From: Allacma fusca | Lineage: Eukaryota; Arthropoda; Collembola; Symphypleona; Sminthuridae | NCBI GenBank assembly: GCA_947179485.1 | Contig: OX359246.1 | Span: forward strand, 19,468,001-19,532,000 | Reading direction: 5' to 3' | Length of the DNA: 64,000 nucleotides | Shown: positions 22,458-31,605 of the stretch, in pieces | Position numbering within the stretch: the first letter of the stretch is position 1 | Layout of the letters: every line of letters starts with the position of its first letter | The notes under the pieces: generated by a model | What the model was told of the DNA's origin: nothing | Seen by the model: only the letters and a program-made list of their open reading frames with translations | Databases searched by the model: none | Made by a program: the position numbers and the translations under genes

Positions 22458-25400
22458 ATGTGCCCATATATTATGTGTTATTTTGATGATGTCTCCATTG
22501 ACGCATTAATTGATACAGGAGCTTCTCATAATTTAATACAAAAGAATCACATCCCCTCCAGTGCAGTCATCACTCCTTGCCCACAAAGATTTGTTATCAC
22601 AGCAGATAAAGCTCGCATTCATACGTCCCATATAGCCTCCTTAACGTTCCAACTTGATAACTACTTTTACACAACAGAAGCCCATGTCCTTGAAACGCTC
22701 ACTCCTCCACTCATTCTTGGCTGTAAGTTTATTACACAATTTGACTTTCATATACATCTGAACTCCAACTCCCTATACAACTCTCACGTATGTCATTACT
22801 TTCGTAAGCATGCATACTCAGCCACTTGCTCATCTGAGTGCGGCTGTTCCTCTCCCGTCAAAACATTATTTACTATCCAACTTCCCCCTCGACACCAAAT
22901 GTATGTACCTACTACTCCACTACACACGTCTCACACGACATTTTTCAACCCTCATCCACTCATAGAAAAACAATACAAAGTAATCTTTCCTCCAGTTATC
23001 AACCCAGCGAAAAATGTTTTGCTAGCCACAAACATTTCCACATCTACCCAGATTATTCCCGCTGATACTCTTTTAGGTCATGCTCAACGCTATGATTTTA
23101 CCCAAAGCTTAAACACAGCTCCGGTAATTCCTCAAAATCCAACCCCTTTTACCCCAGAACAAATTCAATCAATAAATATAAATCCCAAATTAAGGCCAGT
23201 TGACCGCGCTGCGATCATTAGTCTCCTCAATAAATATTCATATTTATTTGCATGGACGCTTCTGGATCTTCAAGTTTGTACCCTGCCCCCCATGAGAATT
23301 AAATTAAATTCTGACACTCCAGTTCAAGCTAAACCCTATCGCTTGAGCACCACGGAGCGTGAGATTTTAAAGCAGGAATTAGATAAATTAATTCAAGCAG
23401 GTATAATTGTCCCTTGTGAAAACTCCAACTACTCCACCCCTGTGTTTTTAGTACGCCAAAAATTAGGTAAATGGCGACTCGTCTGTGATTTTCAAAAACT
23501 AAATAAAATCACGATAGACGAAATTTTCCCTCTCCCAAGGATTGATGACTTGCTTTTTCAGTTACGAAATGCTGCGTATTTTTCCCCTTTAGATTTATTT
23601 AGCGGTTATTACCAAGCCCTCATCCACCCGGATGATCAACATTTAACTGCTATTGTCACTGAATTCGGACTATACATGTATTTACGTGTATGTTTTGGTC
23701 TGAAAAATGCCCCCGCCTACTTTCAAAGGCTTGCTACTCGTACTCTCGGTACTTTAAGATACACACACGCTGTATCTTATATTGATGACATTATACCCTA
23801 TAGTAAAGACTTTCCCTCTCACCTGGTCGCCATAGAACTTGTGTTTCAACGCCTAGCTAAAGTTAATTTTCGCATGAATCCCAAAAAGTGTTTCTTTGGT
23901 ATGCAAGAACATGTAGTCTTTGGATTCTTTTTGTCCCAAAAAGGTTTATCCACTGAATCAGCAAAAGTAGCTGCAATCATGCAACAGCCCAAACCTAATA
24001 ATTTAGAAACTCTACGTAAATTTTTAGGCACTATAGGTTATTATCGCAGATTTATTTGGAACTTTGCTCAAATAGCTGCTTCACTCCAAAGTTTATTGAA
24101 GAAACATTCACTCTATCATTGGAGCCCAGACTGTGATAAGGCATTTTTGACTCTCAAAAATGCGCTATGCACAGCTCCGGTACTTAGACATTACGATCCC
24201 ACACTACCATGTATTTTATATACGGATGCAAGTAATTTGGCCATAGCTGGCATTTTACATCAACAATTTGAAGACGGTGAACACCCAATTTATTTTATTT
24301 CCAGAGCTTTGACTCCAGCTGAGAAAAATTGGGGAGTTACAGAAAAAGAATGTTTAGCTGTGGTATTTTCCACACGGAAGCTTCGGGAATTTTTATATCT
24401 CAAACCTTTCATTATTGTTACTGACCATCATGCTTTATGTTATTTAAAATGCCAACGTAATCCCACCGCCAGACTAACACGTATGGCTGTGATTTTAGAG
24501 CAATTTCGCTATGTAATTAGGTATAAGAAAGGTACCCTCCATAGAAACGTCGATGGTGTCTCTCGATGCCCCTACGCCCTTTCCACTCCCAAAGACACGG
24601 AAGATGATCTTACAATTCCAGGTCTATCAGCCCAATTTACACAATCACCGCCCCATCCACTTCCGGCTATCCCTCTCATTAATCCTGCTGATTTAAAGCA
24701 TGCTCAAGCTATTGATCATACTTTAAATAAATTATTGCAGAAAAAGCGCTCCAAATTAATTCCCAATGATGACGGTATTTATTTTATTCAATTTAATCCC
24801 CGCAACCCTAAACTTTTAGTCATCCCTAAAGCTATGATTCCCATCGTTTTACAAAATGCTCACAATCATCCCCTTGGTGGTCATTTAAATTTTCAAAGGA
24901 CTTTGGCACGTCTCCGTCCATTTTATTGGTGGAGATCAATTACCTCAGACACATTTAAGCACTGTACTCATTGCCCAGAGTGCCAAAGTCGCCAGCACCT
25001 AACCAAATTACGTATGGACAGTCTGAAAAACATTCCCATAAAAATTCCAGCAAGCACGTATGCTATGGACTTATTAGGCCCCTTTCGTGAAACTCCGAGA
25101 GGAAATAAATATGTACTCGTCCTCACCGACTTATTTACCAAATGGGTACATACCTCCCTCCTTCCAAACAGAGAAGCTGCTCATATAGCCATGCATTTGG
25201 AATCTTTTATTTTAACATTTCCAGGCATGTCTATATTAATTTCTGACGGAGCTGCGGAGTTCAAATCTGCAACTCTACAAGAATTATTAAAACGGTTTAA
25301 TATTACACATAATGTAAGTATGCCCTTTCACCCCCGTTCCCACGGAATTGTAGAGAGATTAAATCAAACTCTCGCAATTATGCTCAGCAAATTTGTCTCG

Positions 25401-26249
25401 GACAATCAGTTAGATTGGGACATATTTGTACCGTATGTAATTACTGCATATAATACTTCCGAGCATTCAGTTACAAAAATTTCCCCTTTTCAAGCATTTT
25501 TCGGTAGAGCTCCTCCAGCCCCTCTACTCAACTCCATTCCAAATACACTTTTGCAAATGACTCAGCTCAGCGCTTCTCAAGTCAAAATTATGCACCAAAG
25601 GATTTCCCAGTTAATTAAAAAGGCTCAATTACAAGCCAAAGAACGATTTGATGCTATGTATCAACCCTTAGAGTTTAAAGTTGGTTCCCACGTTCGATTT
25701 TATCTCCCTCAGCGAAAAATTGGTTTGTCTGACAAACTTCTTTGTCGTTGGGTTGGACCCTATACCATTACTTATATTGATAAGAATAATAATGCTGACT
25801 TAGTTTTAACCTTTCCCTCTACTAAGCTAAGACCTAGTATTAAGTGTCACCTATCCCAACTCAAGCTCATAAAAATTGATTTGGGGGATGGCATTATTCA
25901 TCCCGAGTATGTATATACTACGGAAGACCAGCACGAATTTGACGCTTGGTTGACACAATTTCCCTCCGACACCCCAACCTCCGATTCCTCTCTCCCATCT
26001 CCCATCCGTAGACCTTCTACACGTCCTTCACGAAAGATGCGACTACAACCGTCCACTTCTTCCGAAGACAGTCCAGTTAAGCGTTTAACTTCTCCTCCTC
26101 CACAAATTTCACAAATCACTCCAAGTTTTCGTCCCACACAATTAAAATCTATTCTCAAATCACACCAACCAGTTGATATAAATCATACGCTTCGACGTTC
26201 CAAACGTTTACGAAATAAAACCAAGAAAGTTACATTTTCCCATGTCTGA
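22458..26249 (+). CDS. pol: Pol polyprotein of the gypsy element
   Basis: An intact frame of 1263 residues, -1 relative to gag. The pol frame has no stop for at least 110 bases upstream of its ATG, overlapping the gag end, so -1 frameshifting is plausible; I found no convincing slippery site. Visible domains: aspartic protease (ALIDTGASHNLI, active site near residue 19); reverse transcriptase with YIDD at about 441-444; RNase H (LYTDASNLAIAGIL, near 588); integrase zinc finger (two His near 801, then CTHCPEC); and the catalytic D-D-E (AMDLLGPF near 869, ISDGAAEF near 928, Glu near 964). All key residues appear present. The C-terminal tail is basic and serine/proline-rich. Confidence 0.95.
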   Translation: MCPYIMCYFDDVSIDALIDTGASHNLIQKNHIPSSAVITPCPQRFVITADKARIHTSHIASLTFQLDNYFYTTEAHVLETLTPPLILGCKFITQFDFHIHLNSNSLYNSHVCHYFRKHAYSATCSSECGCSSPVKTLFTIQLPPRHQMYVPTTPLHTSHTTFFNPHPLIEKQYKVIFPPVINPAKNVLLATNISTSTQIIPADTLLGHAQRYDFTQSLNTAPVIPQNPTPFTPEQIQSININPKLRPVDRAAIISLLNKYSYLFAWTLLDLQVCTLPPMRIKLNSDTPVQAKPYRLSTTEREILKQELDKLIQAGIIVPCENSNYSTPVFLVRQKLGKWRLVCDFQKLNKITIDEIFPLPRIDDLLFQLRNAAYFSPLDLFSGYYQALIHPDDQHLTAIVTEFGLYMYLRVCFGLKNAPAYFQRLATRTLGTLRYTHAVSYIDDIIPYSKDFPSHLVAIELVFQRLAKVNFRMNPKKCFFGMQEHVVFGFFLSQKGLSTESAKVAAIMQQPKPNNLETLRKFLGTIGYYRRFIWNFAQIAASLQSLLKKHSLYHWSPDCDKAFLTLKNALCTAPVLRHYDPTLPCILYTDASNLAIAGILHQQFEDGEHPIYFISRALTPAEKNWGVTEKECLAVVFSTRKLREFLYLKPFIIVTDHHALCYLKCQRNPTARLTRMAVILEQFRYVIRYKKGTLHRNVDGVSRCPYALSTPKDTEDDLTIPGLSAQFTQSPPHPLPAIPLINPADLKHAQAIDHTLNKLLQKKRSKLIPNDDGIYFIQFNPRNPKLLVIPKAMIPIVLQNAHNHPLGGHLNFQRTLARLRPFYWWRSITSDTFKHCTHCPECQSRQHLTKLRMDSLKNIPIKIPASTYAMDLLGPFRETPRGNKYVLVLTDLFTKWVHTSLLPNREAAHIAMHLESFILTFPGMSILISDGAAEFKSATLQELLKRFNITHNVSMPFHPRSHGIVERLNQTLAIMLSKFVSDNQLDWDIFVPYVITAYNTSEHSVTKISPFQAFFGRAPPAPLLNSIPNTLLQMTQLSASQVKIMHQRISQLIKKAQLQAKERFDAMYQPLEFKVGSHVRFYLPQRKIGLSDKLLCRWVGPYTITYIDKNNNADLVLTFPSTKLRPSIKCHLSQLKLIKIDLGDGIIHPEYVYTTEDQHEFDAWLTQFPSDTPTSDSSLPSPIRRPSTRPSRKMRLQPSTSSEDSPVKRLTSPPPQISQITPSFRPTQLKSILKSHQPVDINHTLRRSKRLRNKTKKVTFSHV

Positions 26250-28167
26250 CAACAATGACCAGCACCAATCCCCAGTCCCCGCCTGTGTACCCTTATGTAC
26301 CAGGCATTGTCCAATACCCGACAACTCTGGGTATCAACGGTGCGATTCGACTCTCCGACAACCCATGGACGGAATTGATCAAGGTTTATCTCCCCGGAAC
26401 TCCGGACACGCTAATCTGTTGCCCAGTAGCAATCTGCACGGTTCAAATATTTCCCTATCAATTTGCCGACGCGTCTGGGAACGAACTCAATTGTTACGAC
26501 TCCTCAATTCCTATTCTCAAGAGGACCTTCCGCCATGTTGCTGTGGGAATTGTATTACCGGACCAAATTCCCTCTCTTTTGGACCAGTTGAGCGCAACAT
26601 ACTTCCAAGCCACAGTGAAACAATCTCAGATGTGGAACGAATTTCTCCTTCAACTACGCGACGCCCCACCGAATTACGTCTCAGCGACGCCCGTTATTTC
26701 CATCGATCCGCAAATTCGGTTCGAACAAATATCTCGGGCATGGTTGGAATCAGCCAACATTTGTGCTATCCAAACCCGCCGATCCAATTGGGTCAAGAAG
26801 AACGGCCCACGCCAAGCCCCAACTTTAACGCTGCCTCAGCAGCTCATGACCACTGCTCCTCCGGATCCCGTCCTCAACCCGCTCGCCCAGCCACCTCAGC
26901 CAGGCGTTGTACATATACCTTCACTTCCGAAAGTGACTTCACCGGAAGTGATGACGACAGTTTGCCAAACTCGCCCTCTCCCAACTCTGACTCCAGGCCC
27001 CCCGCCAACGACTCATATGATGACTGGTACGACGCCTGTCAAGCCGCCGCAGCAATGGACTCCGACGACTGGGACGGTGATCGACCTCAGACCCCAACCG
27101 ATCATGGAAACAATACAACTCACTCCTCTTCACCACCCTCACCGAATCTACCCGGAACTCGTTCTCAACGAACAGGGGGAATTCGTGGAAGCCCCGTCAA
27201 CTTTTCAACCTTAATAATTATGATTTTTATTTTTATTTTCGCCTGTGAAAGTGCTCCACTCGGCATTTGGGGAAGCCTCCCCAACCTCTCCAAGATGACA
27301 GGTGCCGGGACAAAACTCAACATGGCCCGGAACAATTCAATGCACAAAATGGTACCGCTTCAACGGTCAGTTAGTATCCAATCATTACCTTCCATGGCTC
27401 AAAACGGTAACAAACATTTTGATCTTCCCATACAGGCTTCACCTGCCAAGAAAAATAATGCAGTTAAAGTTATGGCTGCCGGAGCTGCTCTTATGGTAGC
27501 TCCACCAATTATAAGTAAAATCTTGGATTTTATTCCCTCTCGCTCCAACACCTTTCCGGAAATTCCTAAACCTGACCACGAAACCCTTCCTCCTCCTCCA
27601 CTGACTCCATCCCCTCTAGACAAACAACTTTTAGTCCACACACCTATTACGATTGACGATACCAACGATGATACCATTAAGCCCTTCAAAGATGTTAATA
27701 ATTATGACGCTAACATAACACAAATGTTAGAGGAATGGAAAACCATTCATAATTCTTTTCTCTCTTTACAGAATAAGCAGGATGAGCCCGGCCAGACAGT
27801 TACTCTCACTACTCCTCACTCACCTCCTATACACGCTAAGCAAACGGCACCGGAGCCCATCCTCCCCGGTATTCCGGTTCCGAAGATGGAAATTGGCGTT
27901 GGCGAGGGCGATTCTCAAGTTCTTCTCCGTATTTTTACATTGTCAAGTACTGCTCTTTCAACCATTATTGGTTTTGGTTTAATTGTATATGGTTTATATT
28001 GTTATTACCGGTATCGTCAGAGAAACCGTCAAAACTCCAGAATCTCCCATGCCCTACCCAGCGCCTACTTCATCAATAATCCCCGCCCACACAACAATGA
28101 CCCCTACCCACCCATTGTGGCCCTCAACAATTTATCCAACCAGCTGTCTGCCCGGACTCCAGCATAA
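26242..28167 (+). CDS. Third ORF of the gypsy element, second frame (641 aa, membrane protein in the env position)
   Basis: The ATG overlaps the pol stop (atgtctga). The first 210 residues are rich in Ser, Cys and Arg and may be a shadow of the 319-residue frame. From about residue 220 an acidic Ser/Asp/Pro stretch begins. A hydrophobic run (LIIMIFIFIFACESAPL) near 325-341 resembles an internal signal sequence. A second one near 565-590 (STIIGFGLIVYGLYCYYRYR) ends in basic residues like a type I membrane anchor. This layout could be an envelope-type protein made from a spliced RNA, but I see no furin site and no recognised envelope motif. The mature protein may start well inside this frame. 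Confidence 0.5.
   Translation: MSDNNDQHQSPVPACVPLCTRHCPIPDNSGYQRCDSTLRQPMDGIDQGLSPRNSGHANLLPSSNLHGSNISLSICRRVWERTQLLRLLNSYSQEDLPPCCCGNCITGPNSLSFGPVERNILPSHSETISDVERISPSTTRRPTELRLSDARYFHRSANSVRTNISGMVGISQHLCYPNPPIQLGQEERPTPSPNFNAASAAHDHCSSGSRPQPARPATSARRCTYTFTSESDFTGSDDDSLPNSPSPNSDSRPPANDSYDDWYDACQAAAAMDSDDWDGDRPQTPTDHGNNTTHSSSPPSPNLPGTRSQRTGGIRGSPVNFSTLIIMIFIFIFACESAPLGIWGSLPNLSKMTGAGTKLNMARNNSMHKMVPLQRSVSIQSLPSMAQNGNKHFDLPIQASPAKKNNAVKVMAAGAALMVAPPIISKILDFIPSRSNTFPEIPKPDHETLPPPPLTPSPLDKQLLVHTPITIDDTNDDTIKPFKDVNNYDANITQMLEEWKTIHNSFLSLQNKQDEPGQTVTLTTPHSPPIHAKQTAPEPILPGIPVPKMEIGVGEGDSQVLLRIFTLSSTALSTIIGFGLIVYGLYCYYRYRQRNRQNSRISHALPSAYFINNPRPHNNDPYPPIVALNNLSNQLSARTPA
26255..27214 (+). CDS. Third ORF of the gypsy element, first frame (319 aa, unknown)
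   Basis: It starts five bases after the pol stop and encodes 319 residues. The first 190 read like a folded protein (for example NPWTELIKVYLPGTPDTLIC, VGIVLPDQIPSLLDQL); the rest is proline/threonine-rich. No envelope features such as a membrane anchor are visible and I do not recognise a family. It overlaps completely with the longer frame at 26242-28167. Over 26255-26880 this frame has the more protein-like composition. Over about 26900-27214 both frames look plausible. Confidence 0.6.
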   Translation: MTSTNPQSPPVYPYVPGIVQYPTTLGINGAIRLSDNPWTELIKVYLPGTPDTLICCPVAICTVQIFPYQFADASGNELNCYDSSIPILKRTFRHVAVGIVLPDQIPSLLDQLSATYFQATVKQSQMWNEFLLQLRDAPPNYVSATPVISIDPQIRFEQISRAWLESANICAIQTRRSNWVKKNGPRQAPTLTLPQQLMTTAPPDPVLNPLAQPPQPGVVHIPSLPKVTSPEVMTTVCQTRPLPTLTPGPPPTTHMMTGTTPVKPPQQWTPTTGTVIDLRPQPIMETIQLTPLHHPHRIYPELVLNEQGEFVEAPSTFQP

Positions 28168-28474
28168 TTTTTAAGTTTGATTTGGTCATTAGACCCATGT
28201 AAAGTAGTTCCAACACGTACTTTGATTTAATGATAATAATATGTACTAATACAATATTAATTTTTTTTTACACCTGTTATCACCTTCACCTTAAATGATT
28301 TCAGTATGTGTACTAGCTCGTAAGGAAAAACACAACAATAATTTTTTTTTGGACTATCTCTTCTTTACTCTGCCTATCATTTGTTCAAATACATACCAAT
28401 TGTACTAACACAATATGAATTTTAGTTACAAATTCTTAAATTTTGGGGACAAAATTTCCCCCGACCGACCGGGA
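28168..28474 (+). other. Gypsy 3' untranslated segment
   Basis: Non-coding stretch between the last ORF and the 3' LTR. A short mixed purine run (ggggacaaaa) precedes the LTR by about 25 bases; no strong polypurine tract abuts it. Confidence 0.4.
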
Positions 28475-28950
28475 TGTTAGGTATGTATATAGAAATTACA
28501 TAAATTAGTTAAGTCTCACATGAATAATTAATTAAGTTGTGCAATACACAACCATAGGTTAAGTCAGTTCAAAGTAACTTTAACACTTATTGTAAAGGTG
28601 CGAAGTAAGCACTTCCCATCGGCTAAAGCCGACAAGTGTCAACGTCCCGTTACACCCGTTATGATGTAACGTCTAGACTTAAGATTGTAAAAATAGGCTC
28701 AAGTAGCCACTTGTTAAGTTTAAGATTCTTCCAGACTCTTCAGTGAATAACTGAGAGTCATTCCAGTAACACCTATTTTTAGTTGTTAATCTTCATTTCC
28801 TTTTCCTTTTGGTTTCAATTATTAAATAAAAGCAATTAGTCTTCGGATTAATAGAAAATCACAATCAATCGTTTATTCATAATCATTAATCACTAAAGTA
28901 AATAATCCAGGAGTTAGGATTTCATAGTATGACCATAACCTACTCTTTCA
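28475..28950 (+). repeat. 3' LTR of the gypsy element
   Basis: 476 bp, matching the 5' LTR apart from the indels described there. It ends tttca and is followed by the duplicated gtat. Confidence 0.9.
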
Positions 28951-29386
28951 GTATTTTAAATCGGAATTCTTCGCCGTGAATATTTTAATTCGAATTAGAT
29001 TTCATATTTTTCTGATTTCCCATCCTTGGGGGATACGATGAATTGTACCCGCTTGAATATACTGAAAACATTTATAAATAAATGATGATTTATGATAAAT
29101 AATTCATTATTCTCATAATCGAAATTTTATTTTAATTAAGGCTGACAGTATATTTTAATTCCTTCATACATATTCCAACCCAACCATTGTAGTTCCAATG
29201 GAGCCTTGAACCATTTTGTAATCAGTTCAGTTCAGTTTACAGAGAGAACCAAACTGAATTGAACTGATAAGCTGCAAATTGAACTGAAAATTTCAGTTTG
29301 GATTCAATTCACTTTGTGAACCAAATCAAACTGAAATGTGTGAACCAAACTGAACCGATCCGACCACTAATACTGATGGTTAGGAC

Positions 29387-30470
29387 CAGGCGCGTAGCCA
29401 GGAATTGGCCAAGGGGGGGGGGCAACATTAATTAGAACGTACATATGTAAACTGACACATTCTATGGGAAATCCAATTCACGAATGTAAAACGCATCAAA
29501 TTTTGCAAACTGAATTTCAGATTTTAAAATTCTCCACGTTTTACGATTCCATCAAATTTGAATAATTTTGGACCAGATTTTTAATTGGGCTTGATCAGAT
29601 TTCGGGGAATTTCGAGACCTCGGTTCGCTTCTATCGTTTCAGCTGGTGCTTAACCTACTGTTCCTGTGACACACGTCTTTGCTTCGAAAAGAAACTGCGG
29701 ATATCAGGCGTGCTTGATCTTTTCATAATGAAGAATTAAATACAATTCACTAATTTAATAATTCTATCGAGCTTAAAAATTCCCTCGAAGCGATGCGTGT
29801 AAGTTACAGAAGCTAAAAGCTTTTAATATGAAAATATTTAAAGCCGCTGTTACCATACTTTTGTTGCTGTTGAAGGTTGAAGTCAAATCGACGAGGCAAA
29901 GGTCAATGTGAAATCGAGATTTCGCACTGCATTCAAATCACCCGCTAAACAAGGATGAACACAATAAAAATATACACTAGAATCACCCTAAACGTCTCTT
30001 TATTGAATGGTTTATTACCCACGGCTTCTTCCTGTCAAAAGTTGACCCATCCATACTCGCGAAAATCGTATCGAAATGCTTTTCCATTTCGATAGAAATT
30101 TATTGATCTAGAAATCCTTTGCTCTCGCAATGGACAAACATTGCGATACGATTTTCGCGCGTATGGATGGGTCAATTAATGACGGGAGGAGCCGTGGGTA
30201 ATAAATCATTCACACGAAACATGCAAATTTCATGGGTGATTCTAGAGTTATGCTGTTTATGCACAGATATTTACATGGAATACTGCATATGTTGAGTTTC
30301 GAAGTGATTTTTTTTACAAATAAAAAAAATTGTACTGTCAAATCACTAAAAAGGTTTGCATGTCGCGGTATGGACTGATTTATTTTTAACTTTTTGAGTG
30401 ATTTGAGAGTATTTTATTTCGAATGGGGGGGGGCAATTGCCCCCCTTGCCCCCCCTTGGCTACGCGCCTG
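29387..30470. mobile_element. hAT-like miniature element with CAGGCGCGTAGCCA ends
   Basis: The ends caggcgcgtagcca and ggctacgcgcctg are inverted copies, followed inward by G- or C-runs. An exact 8-bp duplication gttaggac lies at 29379-29386 and 30471-30478. The 1084-bp interior has no transposase frame. It inserted about 10 bases from the outer TAGTGGTCGG element, within intron 2 of receptor unit A. Confidence 0.88.
29977..30245. repeat. Imperfect inverted repeat inside the miniature element
   Basis: The arms begin ctagaatcaccc and end gggtgattctag. They include an inner pair, gtttattacccacggc / gccgtgggtaataaatc, and further complementary stretches (acccatccatac / gtatggatgggt, cgaaaatcgtatcg / cgatacgattttcg). 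The transcript could fold into a long hairpin. It may be a fold-back element that inserted into the larger one. Confidence 0.6.
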
Positions 30471-31157
30471 GTTAGGACCGTGGTAATGATTATTATATTA
30501 GTCCACCGATGCAGAGCAATGAGTCAAAACAACCAACATTTTAAAAATCTTCAAACGAATTTAATTGAAAACGGAATTAAATATTTTATGCGTCATTATA
30601 TGTTATGAGAGCACAATAATTTTTAAAATTAATTGTGAAAAGTCATCATTACATAATATCGATATTATATATGTAGGGACGTCCGTTTACTACCATCGAA
30701 GGAATACCTAAACTCTGCGGTGGGAGCATGTAGACGTATTCAGCTAACAATTCAGTTGTACAATCAAGGCTTCGCCCTGGAACACTTCTTGGTTAAGTTG
30801 ACTTGTATAACTGCAACCGTTTCCTTAACCTTTTGTGGCCTTAAACTCATTCACAGTTCCCCAGTAGACGGAATTTGTTTGCTGATGATTGGGCTCGAAA
30901 CACCTGTCATTGTCTGCTCCATTTACGGCAATGCCTTTTCCATACCTGGGCAGTTGGATGAGCTGAAGAAAGATACAATGATAACTTTGGTGAGTTGTTG
31001 GGATCGTGGAAGACACGAGCTCGTTAAGAGAAATATTTCTGCAATACGGAACACGGGACTATTAGTTGGGTCCTTCCGGGCTTTTGAAAGGACATCGACC
31101 CCTGAGTTTTTAAATTTTGTTACAAGCAGCATTGTCAACCTTCTCATCGCTTTTTGA

Positions 31158-31597
31158 ATTGAATTCCTTCCAATTTACAGCTTACAATGATTCCCGAGGC
31201 TAGCGATTTGAGTTCGCAAAGTGAATGTTTGGATGGAATGGCAAACTGGATTACTGGATAGGCATTTTTATGGGCTCCATATGTGATATGTCTGGGCTGA
31301 TAAATTGAACTTTCTCTGTAATAGCTCAGTACATCTAAATGGATTCCAAAACGTGACTCTTTCGCTAACACTCTCTTTACAAGAAAGGGCATATTGGGCG
31401 AGTTCTTTTTGAGCATTTTAATTCGCAGGGAAATTGGGCGTAATCGTAGAATCAACAGAGCAATCTATACAATTTGACAATTGATTTGAAAATCTCAGGT
31501 CAATTTTCGAGGAAAAGGGTAGAAAATGCATTGGAAGATGGTTATTTCAACTATGTGGTTTTGGTTTTTGACACAACATTAGATGTTTTTAAAAATT
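31158..31597. other. Spacer after receptor unit A
   Basis: Begins with the 3' flank of exon 3, which is shared with other units (cttacaatga at 31185 and similar at 35277 and 46693). No gene recognised. Confidence 0.45.
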
Positions 31598-31605
31598 GTG
31601 TGACG

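Larger units (their letters stand above)
19816..28950 (+). mobile_element. Ty3/gypsy LTR retrotransposon
   Basis: A 9.1-kb element bounded by direct LTRs that begin tgttagg and end tttca. Flanks are gtat on both sides (19812-19815 and 28951-28954), fitting a 4-bp target duplication. In order: LTR, a site starting TGG, untranslated leader, gag, pol (protease, reverse transcriptase, RNase H, integrase, the gypsy order), two overlapping ORFs, LTR. The LTRs are near-identical apart from indels, so insertion is recent. It is nested in a hAT-like element within receptor intron 2. The coding region is richer in GC than its surroundings. Confidence 0.92.
19080..29028. mobile_element. Inner hAT-like element (CAAGGATGGGAA ends), split by the gypsy element
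   Basis: The left end caaggatgggaatcg and right end gatttcccatccttg are inverted copies. Internal end sequence is a run of 'aatcggaattc' and 'gaatattcaaat' words. I could not find matching 8-bp flanks, so the termini or an old rearrangement are uncertain. Without the retrotransposon the element is about 0.8 kb and non-coding. Confidence 0.5.
18591..29369. mobile_element. Outer hAT-like element (TAGTGGTCGG ends), split by later insertions
   Basis: It starts tagtggtcggatcggttc and ends gaaccgatccgaccacta, inverted copies. Flanks are atactaat (18583-18590) and atactgat (29370-29377), an 8-bp duplication with one change. The same outermost terminus bounds the autonomous element at 58423-61780, so that transposase could have moved it. 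The end regions (about 18600-18760 and 29220-29369) are an iterated 'ggttcagttcag' word in both orientations. Most of the length is a later inner element and a retrotransposon. No transposase remains in the outer parts (18591-19079 and 29029-29369). Confidence 0.8.
17680..31157 (+). pseudogene. Chemoreceptor-like unit A: exon-1 frameshift and 12.2-kb intron 2 full of transposons
   Basis: Exons are 17680-18036, 18177-18480 and 30677-31157. They match the intact unit at 48194-49932 in order, phase and length (357, 304 and 481 nt versus 358, 307 and 481). Exon 3 encodes the conserved end (KRNISAIRNTGLLVGSFRAF, then FVTSSIVNLLIAF) and is fully open. Exon 1 has lost one base near 17928 compared with the units at 39.2 and 48.4 kb. 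This moves the second membrane segment out of frame, so the gene is broken unless the deletion is a sequencing error. Intron 2 runs from 18481 to 30676 and holds two nested hAT-like elements, a gypsy retrotransposon and a further hAT miniature element. Its splice sites (gtaagc and tatgtag) are intact. Family assignment (gustatory/odorant-receptor-like) is by seven-helix architecture and is moderate. Confidence 0.7.

Noticed and set aside
26242-28167. Firm call of a retroviral envelope gene
   Set aside because: Position and membrane segments fit, but no protease site or envelope motif is visible; described only as a membrane-protein ORF.
18985-29040. ggggatacga near 18985 and 29028 as a target duplication of the inner hAT-like element
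   Set aside because: The left copy lies about 90 bases from the terminal repeat, so it is not in the right position.
30825-31455. Minus-strand frames overlapping receptor exon 3 of unit A
   Set aside because: Shadows of the exon on the plus strand; no independent support.
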